Position numbers and translations under genes: made by a program
Notes under the pieces: generated by a model
Seen by the model: the letters and a program-made list of their open reading frames with translations, nothing else
Databases searched by the model: none
What the model was told of the DNA's origin: nothing
Shown: piece by piece, positions 23,851-35,195 of the stretch
How positions within the stretch are numbered: the first letter of the stretch is position 1
Layout of the letters: the number at the start of each line of letters is the position of its first letter
Assembly: GCA_004794655.1 (NCBI GenBank)
Contig: SMMW01000071.1
Span: 441,501 to 505,500, forward strand
Reading direction: 5' to 3'
DNA from: Marisa cornuarietis
Taxonomy: Eukaryota; Mollusca; Gastropoda; Architaenioglossa; Ampullariidae
DNA: 64,000 bases

Positions 23851-23904
23851 GGGAACCCGTCCTGCTGCAGGCTTTCACGTCACGCGCCAGTGCTAGAACC
23901 ACAG
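23851..23904 (+). CDS. candidate cassette exon, 54 bases
   Basis: Follows a pyrimidine-rich acceptor (CGCCTTCTTGCATGTTTCAG, ending 23850) and ends at ACAG/GTGACG (23905). Phase 1-1 and open in the frame set by exon C, so it would add 18 codons (GEPVLLQAFTSRASARTT) between exons C and D. It has no recognisable domain. Support is splice-site quality and phase only. Confidence 0.3.
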
Positions 23905-24185
23905 GTGACGTACCTTTGCACGCACACTTGACATGTTATTTTGCAGAGACTCGAATTCATTTTGCATTTGGACTATGACTTTATTTAGTTGATAGTTCTG
24001 CTCTCTCAGCATCAGCCGACAAGCCCTGCACTCTCTCACCATCTTGACCCCGTGTTGGTGACGAACCCCTCGTGCTACGTCACGCCAAAGTAGAGTCACT
24101 ACGTGAAACCTTTGTCCGGCGACCTAGAGAATAGACAGGCTGTTACAGATATATTTTGTATTTGAAAGGGCAAACATTTTTCTTA

Positions 24186-24260
24186 CATTGTGCGATTCGA
24201 ACTGCGGCACACGCTTTGCTGGGTGGATTGCGGGGTCAACCCAACACACAATGGGCTGAA
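24186..24260 (-). mobile_element. tRNA-like fragment (possible)
   Basis: The minus strand has GCCGCAGTTCGAATCGCAC, a good B box. The matching A box about 50 bases earlier is poor, so this may be only the remnant of a SINE. Confidence 0.3.
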
Positions 24261-24489
24261 CGTCACAAGTCATTTATCTTGCTGCTCGATAAGTAGTGCC
24301 GCTAGTCCCCTGGTGTGGGTGGCACCGTCAACTGGGTCACAGTGGTTGTATGGCTCGCGCTCAGTGATCGGCTAGGTGAGGGGGCAAAGCTTTACCCACA
24401 CACAACATTGAGGGAGGGTGAGGAAGGGGGGGGGGCACAATACTTACTTCAGTTGGCGAGGGTTGATATCCGCCAAGATTTCACAGCGA

Positions 24490-24840
24490 ATATGTTACAG
24501 TTACATACGTTACATTTTATACTCCTACACATGTTACGTCTTAGTGGTTACATACTTATACACGTGTTACCTCTTAGTGGTTACATACTTGTACACACGT
24601 TAGTTCTTTCTGGTTACATACTCGTCCAAATGTTGTTACGTTTAATGGTTACATACTTGTACACATGTTAGTCCTTACTGGTTACATACTCGTATAAATG
24701 TTACGTTTAGTGGTTACACACTTGTACACGGGTTACATCTTACTGATTACATTCTCGTACAGATGTTGTTACGTTTAGTGGTTACACACTTGTACACATG
24801 TTAGTTCTTATTGGTTACATACTCGTACAAATGTTACGTA
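24490..24840. repeat. minisatellite of GTGGTTACATACTTGTACAC units
   Basis: About 11 degenerate copies of a 27-to-33-base unit (GGTTACATACTYGTACACAT then GTTAGTTCTTA or GTTACGTTTA). It ends about 105 bases before exon D. Confidence 0.9.
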
Positions 24841-24946
24841 CACGTGCTGTAGAGCTTCAGTGTCAACGCCGTGGTTACTGTTCGTGTTGTATGTAAACCA
24901 GTAGAGTAGCCTTATGTTCATTATTACTTGTGTTGTTTTGTTCCAG

Positions 24947-27669
24947 ATAAAGTCAAAACAGACCTCCCCCCTCTGGTGGCTCCTCTAGACTTGAGCGACC
25001 CGAGCTCTTTGCGTCGAGGGCCTACAGTTTCCACACCGTCAGGGGAGACAAAATCAACCTTTCGGTTATCTCCCTTTCCAAGGGAAGGCAGCGCTTGTTC
25101 AAGGAAAGCAGACGTCACCAAGTCGAGCAGTTTTCGAGAATCTTTGTTACCTAGACAGCACTTACAAGCTGTGAGTGACAGGTCGGTGACGAGGACTAAC
25201 AGTGTCAGGGTTTCCCCGGACCGGAGGGTGACGGACACGCTTGGTGACTCTCGCCTCGCACAGGCACGAGCGCAGGTCAGCAAGTCAGCGAAGGCCAAGG
25301 ACCAGAAGTCTCCCGTGGAGCTACTGACCGCCGTGAAGCAGGGGGAGAGAGTTCATGCTGGTCATCCCAGTAGGTCTGACTCTGTCTCCACTCATGAGAG
25401 TAAGATAGTTACCTCACTTGTCGAGGAGGACGAGACGCCTGGAGGAACAACCTCCCCGCAGGGCGGCGCCACAGGCAAGCGTGTTCGTGCTGGCGGTGAT
25501 GCAGCAACAGGAAGCAAGTCCTGGGAACATTCGCTGCGAGGCCCCAACATCAGCAGCACTGGCGTCAGCAGAAAGCCGCGGGTGGACTCAGTGCCTGTCA
25601 GCACTAGGCTCACCAGAGCGAGGGTCACAACGAGGGAGCGTTCGGATAGTGTGGACACTGCAGCAGCCGACCTGCCTCTGAAGACTGAAGGAAGTGATTC
25701 ATCCACAGCAGATCTTTTGAAGGCAGGTGCCCAAGAAAGTGTTTTGAGACTTTCACGAGGTGAGCTCAACTCCACGTCTTTGAGCAAAGAAAGCGTTGTG
25801 GAGGACTTGAGTGGGACAGTTCTCGACGATGCATCCAAGTCACTGGTGAGTTGGCCACAAGTTGGGCAAACAACAGACGAGCAGTCGGGTAGATCCACCC
25901 CAGGCACTCGGCACGGCATAACACCAACAAGCATCTTCAGCCCGCTAGACAAGAGGCAAGTGTCAAAGTCTCTTCATTCCATCGCCAATGAGGGCAGCTC
26001 GTCGTCGTCTCCACTGAAGACTTCTCTGCCCAACGGCCCGTCTTCCGCGATAGCTCATCTTCTGAATTCCCAAAGGAAACAGACATCGTCTGTCTCCGAC
26101 AGTCACACATTAAAAACAAAAGTACCCAGCCCGACACTCTCTAATCGTGAAGATAAGAATTGTAACATTGTCAGTCTTGTTGGGGACACAGTTCTTTCCT
26201 GTGACGAGACATCAACAAGTAGTTCCTGCGAGAGAAGGGCCAGCTCCCTCCAGGACTTAACAGTGGGAGTGGGAGTAAGGGCGGGGCCACAACACCCACT
26301 GGGATCCTTTGATGAGGTTATTGACTCGTCGTGGGACGGAGCACGCGTGTCGTCAGGCAAGTCGTCAGCGGGGTCACGAAAAGACGACCTTGATTGGGAT
26401 CTCGTGAATCAGGTCAAGGCCAGGCTCAAGTCTCGAAGTGAGAGCTTGAGCTCGGAAGAAAAGTTTCTTGAGGCCGTGAAAGTCGGCCAGCGGTCAAGCC
26501 AGACATCTTCGTCAAAACCTCTGACCGCTGACGGCCGGAGTCGAAGCTGGAGGGACGTCAGACGGTCTGAGGAGACGTCAGAGAGACACGGCAAAGAAGC
26601 CCTGCACAAAGCTCGGGACGCTGACTGTTTGCTGGTTAATGACACCAGCAGTAAAGACACACTCACGCCACCTGACGGGGCTCAACAGCTTACAGACTTC
26701 CAGAAGCTTGACAAGGGGCTTCGGCCTTCACCTTCCAAACGCCTGGTGAGTTCTTTGGTGGGGAAGTTCGCGGTGACTGAGGCAGGTGATCACCATTCGG
26801 AGGGCCCACCTGGTCAGGTGTTGGCAGAGTCTGGCATCCCCGCAGGGTCCATCTCTCTGCAGGTGAGCGGACTGACCTCTGACCCGGAGCTGCCAGGTAA
26901 AAGGTCGCAGCGTGCTACATCCTTCCGCGTGGATTCTACCCGGGATTCTGAGATTTTCAGATCGTCACAACCAAGGCGGGCTGGGTCGTTCAACGTTCTA
27001 GATCGTCATCCGAGGTTGTCTGATGATCGGAAGGTGCTGCTGGACTTGAGCACCGTCACCGACAGCTCACACCGACCACCAGAGACAACAGCAACTGGTG
27101 AACCACTCACCAGGACGGCACCTGACCAGGGGAGCATGCCGAGCACAGCAGTTGCTATTTCCCTGGCCTCTCAGCCAATAATACTCGAGACCGCCTCGGG
27201 GGACACTCACAAGTCAGTGACGCGTGTCAAGGCTGAGGTCAAGGCCGCCAAATCACCCTCTGACCCTTCTCTGAAGTCTTCCGAGAAGCCCGCGGCGGAA
27301 ATAGAGAAAGCCTTTTCGGCCCTCCTCGACGACATCGACATGTTGAGCACATCGGAGGGCACAGCGTCTGACTTCAGCGACGGTGATGAAAACATGGCGG
27401 ACACTACCCCGAACATGACCCCACCCGCCGCTCACTGTGTCAGGGACCAGCAGGTGGGTGGTATCCGGGACAGGGGCCTGCCTGCACTGACTAGGAGCAG
27501 GGGACCGACACCGCTGCCCACACTGACGGAAGAAGGGACCAACGTCGACGCTGCAGGGGACGCGCACTCGCCAACAGAGGGCGCTGTGGCCACAGAAGAC
27601 AGCGGCATATGGTTGGGCGCCAACGACCTCGAGTACATCGACGCCGATGACGTTGACTCTTGTACGACG
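24947..27669 (+). CDS. exon D: large Ser/Thr-rich disordered region (907 codons)
   Basis: One unbroken 2,723-base exon, phase 1 to 0. The acceptor is GTTTTGTTCCAG (24946) and the donor is ACG/GTCAGT (27670). It opens DKVKTDLPPLVAPLDLS and ends GIWLGANDLEYIDADDVDS. Composition is Ser, Thr, Arg, Asp and Gly rich with few hydrophobics, so it is probably disordered. Basic-then-serine patches recur: GRSRSWRDVRRS (about 26533-26568), KRSQRATSFRV (about 26900) and RRAGSFNV (about 26974), which look like basophilic kinase or 14-3-3 sites. Two segments look more structured: DLDWDLVNQVKARLKSRSES (about 26389) and KAFSALLDDIDMLSTSEG (about 27308). I recognise no globular domain. Reading through the donor gives only 16 more codons before a stop at 27718-27720, so intron retention would truncate the protein. 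Long low-complexity central regions are also usual in vertebrate smoothelin. Confidence 0.88.
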
Positions 27670-27731
27670 GTCAGTCTGGGCTTTTGTCAAACCCCTCACT
27701 TGTTAGCTGGTTGTGAATGAAAGGTTGTGTG

Positions 27732-28720
27732 TAGAGACAGTAAAGTACATGTAGAGAAATACAGTATATAAAGTATGTAGAGAAATACAGTATATAAAGT
27801 ATGTAGAGAAATACAGTAACAAAGTACATGTAGAGAAATACAGTATATAAAGTATGTAGAGAAATACAGTATATAAAGTATGTAGAGAAATACAGTAACA
27901 AAGTACATGTAGAGAAATACAGTAACAAAGTACATGTAGAGAAATACAGTATATAAAGTATGTAGAGAAATACAGTAACAAAGTACATGTAGAGAAATAC
28001 AGTATATAAAGTATGTAGAGAAATACAGTAACAAAGTACATGTAGAGAAATACAGTATATAAAGTATGTAGAGAAATACAGTATATAAAGTATGTAGAGA
28101 AATACAGTAACAAAGTACATGTAGAGAAATACAGTATATAAAGTATGTAGAGAAATACAGTAACAAAGTACATGTAGAGAAATACAGTAACAAAGTACAT
28201 GTAGAGAAATACAGTAACAAAGTACATGTAGAGAAATACAGTATATAAAGTATGTAGAGAAATACAGTAACAAAGTACATGTAGAGAAATACAGTAACAA
28301 AGTACATGTAGGGAAATACAGTATATAAAGTATGTAGAGAAATACAGTAACAAAGTACATGTAGAGAAATACAGTATATAAAGTATGTAGAGAAATACAG
28401 TAACAAAGTACATGTAGAGAAATACAGTATATAAAGTATGTAGAGAAATACAGTAACAAAGTACATGTAGAGAAATACAGTAACAAAGTACATGTAGGGA
28501 AATACAGTATATAAAGTATGTAGAGAAATACAGTAACAAAGTACATGTAGAGAAATACAGTAACAAAGTACATGTAGAGAAATACAGTATATAAAGTATG
28601 TAGAGAAATACAGTAACAAAGTACATGTAGAGAAATACAGTATATAAAGTATGTAGAGAAATACAGTAACGAAGTACATGTAGAGAAATACAGTATATAA
28701 AGCATGTATATAAAGTATGT
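27732..28720. repeat. 26/27-base alternating minisatellite
   Basis: Two unit types share GTAGAGAAATACAGTA. One ends TATAAAGTAT (26 bases) and the other ACAAAGTACAT (27 bases). They alternate in irregular order over almost 1 kb, about 37 units. Minus-strand frames (Tyr/Phe/Leu/Cys) are open in all registers, and the array is not coding. It starts about 60 bases after the exon D donor. Confidence 0.97.
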
Positions 28721-28808
28721 AGTGAAATGCGGGCTACTGGGAATGTGTTTGAGGGGGGACGGAGGGAGGGGTGCAGGGTGTGCTGACCGGCTGTAACTAT
28801 GGCAACAG

Positions 28809-28848
28809 ATGCTGCTCGACTCTGAGATCTTTCCCGAGGAGACACAGG
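28809..28848 (+). CDS. candidate 40-base exon, possible alternative to exon E
   Basis: Lies after TAACTATGGCAACAG (28808) and before GTGGGT (28849). It is exactly 40 bases and phase 0 to 1, the same as exon E, and encodes MLLDSEIFPEETQ against exon E's NKSELDIPSLPED. Both are acidic and share Ile at position 7. Used in place of exon E it keeps frame. Used together with it, it would not. The acceptor tract is poor and the 3' end lies within the start of a 51-base tandem array, so it may be chance. Confidence 0.28.
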
Positions 28849-29105
28849 GTGGGTAGAGGGACATAATATTGTACCGGGTAGTGTGTGAGAGGAGATAGGG
28901 TGGGTAGAGGAACGTAATAAAGTACCGGGTAGTGTGTGAGAGGAGACAGGGTGGGTAGAGGGACGTAATAAAGTACCGGGTAGTGTGTGAGAGGAGACAG
29001 GGTGGGTAGAGGGACGTAATAAAGTACCGGGTAGTGTGTGAGAGGTGACAGTGTAGGTAGGAGGATATAATGAGGTGGCGGGTAGTGTGTGAAAGAAGAC
29101 AGGGT
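28836..29105. repeat. 51-base minisatellite, about 5 units
   Basis: The unit is ACAGGGTGGGTAGAGGGACG, TAATAAAGTACCGGGTAGTG, TGTGAGAGGAG. The first unit overlaps the end and donor of the 28809-28848 candidate exon, so donor-like CAGGGTGGGT is repeated in most units. Confidence 0.93.
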
Positions 29106-29801
29106 GGGTGTCAGTCGTTGACGAAGCACGTGCTCCGTGGCGGGGACCCGCGCGAATGGAAGCAGAGTGACTGCCCTTGCATGTTGGTGTCGGCTTTGAA
29201 CAGCCACACGTATGCACCGCGGCCACCGAGGTACGTTTACCTCCCGTGATCACGTCCTCAACTCCACCTCGCCGTGATCACGTAGTCGCCTACACCTCGC
29301 CTCGATCACATAGTCGAAGGTTCTGAGCGTGAGCGCCACTCACCGTCAGCGTGCACCCGGTCGCGTGACATCGTTTGTGCCTGTGGGGTCGTTAGCAGTG
29401 ACCAACACGTGACTGAGACACAGTGGCCTGTCAGGAAATACTCACACCAACCCATCCTGTAACAGGGAAACATGATCTTGACACAATCACACCTGCCTGC
29501 TCACTAACACAGGATCAAACACACCAACACACTCACAACAAAAGAGTAGCACGTACACCAGCCCACCCTGAAGCAGAATCAGTCAACCCTCAGATCAGAC
29601 AGTGGCCCACCCTGACAGAATCAAACACAGTGGTCCGTCAGGATGACACAGTGGGCCACTATGTCATAGGATGAGACACCCTGACCCACCCTCAAACAGG
29701 TTGGAACCAGCCGGGCTGCTTTGATTACAAACTGCGGTCCATCTACAGAACACGGTAATGTTGGCAGATTATCACGACATCTGATGGTACCCTACCCCCA
29801 G

Positions 29802-29850
29802 GTCACAACGAACAGCTGTACAGGGGAGACAATGGTACCAGTGCTGACAG
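29802..29850 (+). CDS. candidate 49-base exon (weak)
   Basis: Acceptor GGTACCCTACCCCCAG (29801) and donor ACAG/GTTAGT (29851). It is open in phase 0 to 1 and encodes VTTNSCTGETMVPVLT. It could only replace exon E, not precede it. No homology recognised. Confidence 0.18.
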
Positions 29851-29898
29851 GTTAGTGAGGGGAAGTAACGGGAGGCTGCCTGAGTTATCTGCCCACAG

Positions 29899-29931
29899 TT
29901 TGTCACAAATATGGAGGAGCTGCGGACATCG
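29899..29931 (+). CDS. candidate 33-base microexon
   Basis: Acceptor GTTATCTGCCCACAG (29898) and donor TCG/GTAGGG (29932). It is phase 0-0 and encodes FVTNMEELRTS, so it fits between exons D and E without a frameshift. At this length chance is a serious alternative. Confidence 0.28.
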
Positions 29932-30079
29932 GTAGGGGAGACGTACATGAAATCTGCTTCATCACAACATCCTCACTGGTGACACGTGACACGGCGTCAC
30001 AAAGCTAGGCAGCACTAGATGACACGTGACTGACCCATTTTTTTCTCCAACAGAGGCTACAGCAGGAAGGCGGCCTTAC

Positions 30080-30285
30080 CCCTTTACAGACGGGTGGCTG
30101 TGACAGCTGTACAGACGGGTGATTGTGGCAGCTGTACAGGCGGATGGTTGTGGCAGCTGTTCAGGCGGGTGATTGTGGCAGCTGTTTAGTTGTATGGTTG
30201 TGGCAGCTATATCGGCTGTGACAGCTGCTCATGCGGGTGGTTGTAGCAACTGTTTAGATGGATGGCTGCACAGACGGGTGGGTAT
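30080..30285. repeat. about 28-base repeat (GGTGATTGTGGCAGCTGT)
   Basis: Around seven degenerate copies of GACGGGTGATTGTGGCAGCT followed by GTACAG or similar. Confidence 0.85.
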
Positions 30286-30735
30286 GACAGTTGAGTGTTT
30301 CGTGCTATTGTCTGTGTGTGAAGTGCACAGACCTACCAGACCTACCACCCGTACTTGACACCACCCCGCCTGTTGCGAAGTGACGTCCCTCGACGTTCCC
30401 CGGCTCTTCCCTCAGTGTTCCCGATAGCACAGTGGTGGCCATCAGCCAAGCGTGACCCAGTGACCTAGTGACCCATTACTGTGACAATGCGGCAGATGAG
30501 ACTCTTAGGAGGTGGGAGGTTGCGGGGGGGGGGGGTTGCTGACAGTCGGGACATTTTCCGACATACTTTCCGCACGACATGACTTCAGTTTCCTCTAAAC
30601 TTCTTGTTCCACTTTCTGCCTTTTGGCCATTTTGTTTGTCGTTAGCAGCGCCCCCACCCTACTGCCTGCACTCTGCACCAAACATTACAGGTGTTACTTG
30701 GGTCGGGTGCGTCTGTCAGGGGACTGGTCTAGGGT
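30286..30735 (+). other. intron, nothing recognised
   Basis: Unique stretch with a G-run near 30525. No exon seen. Confidence 0.5.
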
Positions 30736-31596
30736 CACACACACACACACACAAGCTCTCTCTCACACACTCACAAGCTCTCTCTCTCTCTCACACAAGC
30801 TCACACACACACACACAAGCTCTCTCTCACACACAAGCACACACACACACACACACAAGCTCTCTCTCACACACAAGCACACACACACACACACAAGCTC
30901 TCTCTCACACACAAGCTCTCTCTCTCTCTCACACAAGCTCACACAAACACACACACACAAGCTCTCTCTCACACACAAGCACACACACACACACAAGCTC
31001 TCTCTCACACACTCACAAGCTCTCTCTCTCTCACACAAGCTCACACAAACACACACACACACAAGCTCTCTCTCACACACAAGCACACACACACACACAA
31101 GCTCTCTCTCACACACAAGCACACACACACACAAGCTCTCTCTCACACACACACACACACAAGCTCTCTCTCACACACACACACACTCTCTCTCACACAC
31201 AAGCACACACACACACAGCTCTCTCACACACAACACACACACACACACTCTCTCTCACACACAGCACACACACACACAAGCTCTCACACACAAGCACACA
31301 CACACACACAAGCTCTCTCTCACACAAGCACACACACACACAGCTCTCTCTCACACACAAGCACACACACACACAAGCTCTCTCTCACACACAAGCACAC
31401 ACACACACACAAGCTCTCTCTCACACACAAGCACACACACACACACAAGCTCTCTCTCACACACAAGCACACACACACACAAGCTCTCTCTCACACACAA
31501 GCACACACACACACACAAGCTCTCTCTCACACACAAGCACACACACACACACACAACCTCTCTCTCTCTCTCACACAAGCTCACACACACACTAGC
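30736..31596. repeat. CA/CT compound microsatellite
   Basis: Blocks of (CA)n and (CT)n joined by AAGCTC and AAGCAC, for example CACACAAGCTCTCTCTCACA. Frames on both strands are open and meaningless. Confidence 0.97.
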
Positions 31597-32014
31597 TGGC
31601 TGTCAGGCGGTGTAGGGTTAGGCACCCGCACACGCACACACACACCAACACTAGTTGGCTGTCAGGGAGCGCGAGCAGTGCCCTCGCTTGACTGCATCTG
31701 CATCGCTCGTTAGTCAGCAGCCGACGCCAGAACCCTCCTCCCCCAGCTCGCTCTTGTCGTCTACAGCCAGTGTAGCTCTCTCCCTGACCTCTAACCCTCA
31801 GCACGGCGGCCCATCCTCCCAGTAAGTGGCTGCCGACTGAGGAGACTGGTGGTGGTGGGCTGTAAGTACCCCAGTAAGTGGCTGCCGACTAAGAAGACTG
31901 GTGGTGGTGGGCTGTAAGTACCCCAGTAACAACAAGCATTGCCGCTGCCTGCTGCCTTATTTATTTACTTATTTATTGACCTCCCTTGCCGCGTGGGGCG
32001 CTGCGACACACAGG
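31597..32014 (+). other. intron with 52-base direct duplication
   Basis: A 52-base unit beginning CCCAGTAAGTGGCTGCCGAC is present at 31818-31869 and 31870-31921. Just before it, CTGACCTCTAACCCTCAG (ending 31801) is a strong acceptor facing GTAAGT at 31822, 20 bases on. That exon (phase 0-2) would not fit exon E, so it is not called. Confidence 0.7.
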
Positions 32015-32372
32015 GAATGTAGCACGTGGTTACAAGAGGGAATGTTACAGTGGTTACAAGAGGGAATGATACGCGTATATGAGGGAATGTTACACGTGGT
32101 TACAAGAGGGAATGTTACAGTGGTTACAAGAGGGAATGATACGCGTATATGAGGGAATGTTACACGTGGTTACAAGAGGAAATGATACGCGTATATGAGG
32201 GAATGTTACACGTGGTTACAAGAGGGAATGTTACAGTGGTTACAAGAGGAAATGATACGCGTATATGAGGGAATGTTACACGTGGTTACAAGAGGGAATG
32301 TTACAGTGGTTACAAGAGGAAATGATACGCGTATATGAGGGAATGTCACACGTGGTTACAAGAGGAAATGTA
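32015..32372. repeat. composite repeat of GTGGTTACAAGAGGGAATG units
   Basis: Sub-units of about 22 bases (GAGGGAATGTTACACGTGGT, TACAAGAGGGAATGTTACAG, GAATGATACGCGTATAT) form a higher-order unit of roughly 68 bases, sometimes with one sub-unit lost. Confidence 0.93.
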
Positions 32373-33150
32373 GGTCTGTCTGTGTGAGGCTGTAGAAGTG
32401 TTTTGTAGGAGTGAGAAAGTCTTTGTCAAGACTGTAGAAGTGTTGTGTAGGAGTTTAGGTCTGTCTGTGAAGGACTGTAGAAGTGTTGTGTAGGAGTTTA
32501 GGTCTGTCTGTGAAGGACTGTAGGTGTTGTGTAGGAGTTTAGGTCTGTCAGTGAAGGACTGTAGAAGTGTTGTGTAGGAGTTTAGGTCTGTCTGTGAAGG
32601 ACTGTAGAAGTGTTGTGTAGGAGTTTAGGTCTGTCTGTGAAGGACTGTAGAAGTGTTGTGTAGGAGTTTAAGTCTGTCTGTGAAGGACTGTAGAAGTGTT
32701 GTGTAGGAGTTTAGGTCTGTCAGTGAAGGACTGTAGAAGTGTTGTGTAGGAGTTTAGGTCTGTCTGTGAAGGACTGTAGAAGTGTTGTGTAGGAGTTTAG
32801 GTCTGTCTGTGAAGGACTGTAGAAGTGTTGTGTAGGAGTTTAGGTCTGTCTGTGAAGGACTGTAGAAGTGTTGTGTAGGAGTTTAAGTCTGTCTGTGAAG
32901 GACTGTAGAAGTGTTGTGTAGGAGTTTAGGTCTGTCTGTGAAGGACTGTAGAAGTGTTGTGTAGGAGTTTAGGTCTGTCTGTGAAGGACTGTAGAAGTGT
33001 TGTGTAGGAGTTTAGGTCTGTCTGTGAAGGACTGTAGAAGTGTTGTGTAGGAGTTTAGGTCTGTCTGTGAAGGACTGTAGAAGTGTTGTGTAGGAGTGAG
33101 AAAGTCTTTGTTAAGTGTAGAAGTGTTGTGTAGGAGTGTGAAAGTGTCTG
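32373..33150. repeat. 43-base minisatellite, about 17 units
   Basis: The unit is GAAGGACTGTAGAAGTGTTG, TGTAGGAGTTTAGGTCTGTC, TGT. Edge units are degenerate (GAGAAAGTCTTTG). Confidence 0.97.
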
Positions 33151-34424
33151 CTGAAGTTTCCTGGTGGGGGTGGAGGGGGAGGGAGTGCCGGCCCGGTACA
33201 CGTGTGCTGGGAGGGAGGGAGGGAGGGTGACGGTGCAGTTGTCGGCCGAGTTGCTGCCCGCAGCAGACGAGATTTCGCCGAGGGATGCATGGGAAGAGGA
33301 GGGGTGGGGGTGGCAAGGGGTAGACTGGTAGACACACGACAAGGAATTCGCCCTCCTGTTTGTTGCTGACTACACGTTGTCCCCCCCCCCCCCGGTCCAT
33401 GGCCGGCTTTGCAGTCACACGTACAGTCTCCTCATCTGACGGCGGTAGACAACCAGAGATAAGTTACGAGGCCAAACCTCTTTCGCTCGTCGACACCGGA
33501 GTTTGTTGACTTGGAGGGGTGGGGTGGGGGGGGGGAGCTAAATCGGGTTGTCCTCCGTGGGTCAGTGTGCTGGTGAGCTGAGAGTGGAGGAGGGTGGCAG
33601 GTCTCCGGAGAGCTTTGGTGTGGCCACCCAGTCAGTGCAGGGAGTTTGTGCATCAGCGTAGCGCCTGACATTTGGTGACAGCAGCCGACAGACACATGGC
33701 CGTGCATGCGGGTGAGTCTTTATCACTCTGACATTCTTGTCTTCTGCGGGGTGCCACCCATTAGCCATCTTGGTCTGCGCTTGACTTAATTAAGGGTATA
33801 GTGTGGAAAACTCTTCGGGGTGAGGTGGGGTGCATGCACTTTCTTCATTGCCAGGAAACTGGTCGCTATACGCACGTGAAATGTCCACAAGCTTGTATTG
33901 TGCACATGATGTACACAGCGGTGATGAACTTTGTCTCTATGCGCATGCGTAGGTCATAGCACGACAGTAAGTCCCTCCCAGACATCGGGACACGCGACAC
34001 AGGCAACGGGCGAGAAGAATTCGTGTCTGTCCCCCCGTCTGTCTGTCTGTCTGTCCGTCTGTCTGCCTGATAATGGGCGTTCTTTGCGTGACCCTCAAAT
34101 GTATTTATTATCGTGATTTATTTATTATAAATTGATGTTGGTATGAAAACAATCTCCTACATTTACTGAATGTTCGGGGCAGACCAAAAGGATTTGAGGG
34201 GCCGTATGAGGGCTGCGAGGCCAGACGTTGCCCACCCCAGTTATAAAACCTGCTGGCGTCTGTCTCTCTCTTGTCTGTCCCCTGCTGTGCCGCTGTTTGT
34301 CTTGATACATCAGTGCGTGACATTCTAATTATAGTCTGCACTCGCCTATTAATTACTGCCTCCCTCGTATTTCATATTGTTGTGTGTTTATGAGACTTTA
34401 TACATGGGAGAGCATTGGACAAGT
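33151..34424 (+). other. intron D-E, unique stretch
   Basis: GC-rich to AT-rich unique sequence with C and G homopolymer runs (33381-33394 and near 33530), a GGGA run (33209-33228) and a CTGT run (34040-34060). No exon or element recognised. Confidence 0.5.
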
Positions 34425-34648
34425 GAACATTACAACACCCGACTACGTCTTTTAACGTTGCAACACCCGACTACGTCTTTTAACGTTGCAACACCCCACT
34501 ACGTCTTTTAACGTTACAACACCCGACTACGTCTTTTAACGTTGCAACACCCGACTACGTCTTTTAACGTTACAACACCCGACTACGTCTTTTAACGTTG
34601 CAACACCCGACTACGTCTTTTAACGTTACAACACCCGACTACGTCATT
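34425..34648. repeat. 28-base minisatellite, 8 units
   Basis: The unit is CGTTGCAACACCCGACTACG followed by TCTTTTAA. GTTGCAAC and GTTACAAC variants alternate. Confidence 0.95.
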
Positions 34649-34751
34649 TAGTGTCCAGAGGAAGTGCAGGAGGGGGTGCCTGTGACGTGACTGCAGTGCA
34701 TGAGTCAACTTTCGGTGTCAGTTGTAGAGTGACATACCGCCGCCTGTATTG
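34649..34751 (+). other. short unique intron spacer
   Basis: Separates two unrelated arrays. Nothing recognised. Confidence 0.5.
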
Positions 34752-35195
34752 TTAGTCACACTAGCTGCTGTAACGTGTCGTAACGCTGGCTATACTTTAG
34801 TCACACTAGCTGCTGTAACGTGTCGTAACGCTGGCTATACTTTAATCACACTAGCTACTGTAACGTGTCGTAACACTGGCTATACTTAAGTTACACTATC
34901 TGCTGTAACGTGTCGTAACGCTGGCTGTAGTTTAGTCACACTAGCTGCTGTAACGTGTCGTAACGCTGGCTGTAGTTTAGTCACACTAGCTGCTGTAACG
35001 TGTCGTAACGCTGGCTATACTTTAATCACACTAGCTACTGTAACGTGTCGTAACACTGGCTATACTTAAGTTACACTAGCTGCTGTAACGTGTCGTAACG
35101 CTGGCTGTAGTTTAGTCACACTAGCTGCTGTAACGTGTCGTAACGCTGGCTGTAGTTTAGTCACACTAGCTACTGTAACGTGTAACTGACCATAT
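34752..35195. repeat. 46-base minisatellite, about 10 units
   Basis: The unit is TAGTCACACTAGCTGCTGTA, ACGTGTCGTAACGCTGGCTA, TACTTT. A four-unit block (about 184 bases) with the same variants occurs twice, so the array grew in blocks. Confidence 0.95.

Larger units (their letters stand above)
21112..24489 (+). other. intron C-D, unique stretch
   Basis: Holds a B-box-like GGGTTCAAACCCCGTC near 21525 (weak SINE hint), three GTATCACGTGGTCTGACAGGCACA-type repeats (21938-22022), a GGGA run (22930-22955), a 64-base repeat (23137-23335), a candidate exon (23851-23904) and a tRNA-like fragment on the minus strand (24186-24260). No certain gene. Confidence 0.5.
29106..30079 (+). other. intron D-E, unique stretch
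   Basis: Holds a short CGTGATCACGTAGTCGCC-like duplication (29245-29315) and the candidate exons at 29802-29850 and 29899-29931. No domain recognised. Confidence 0.5.

Noticed and set aside
23893..24099. Minus-strand 68-codon frame with a coiled-coil look (LREQNYQLNKVIVQMQNEFE)
   Set aside because: No splice context, no neighbouring exons and no domain I know. It could be a decayed element or chance, and I cannot support a gene.
27671..29253. Minus-strand frames of up to 516 codons rich in Tyr, Leu, Phe and Cys
   Set aside because: They mostly read the 26/27-base array in several registers. The non-repeat upstream part has no recognisable domain.
30579..31615. His/Ser/Thr-rich frames of over 330 codons
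   Set aside because: Translated CA/CT microsatellite.
31802..31821. 20-base exon between a strong acceptor and GTAAGT
   Set aside because: Phase 0-2 does not fit exon E, and no partner exon was found to restore the frame.
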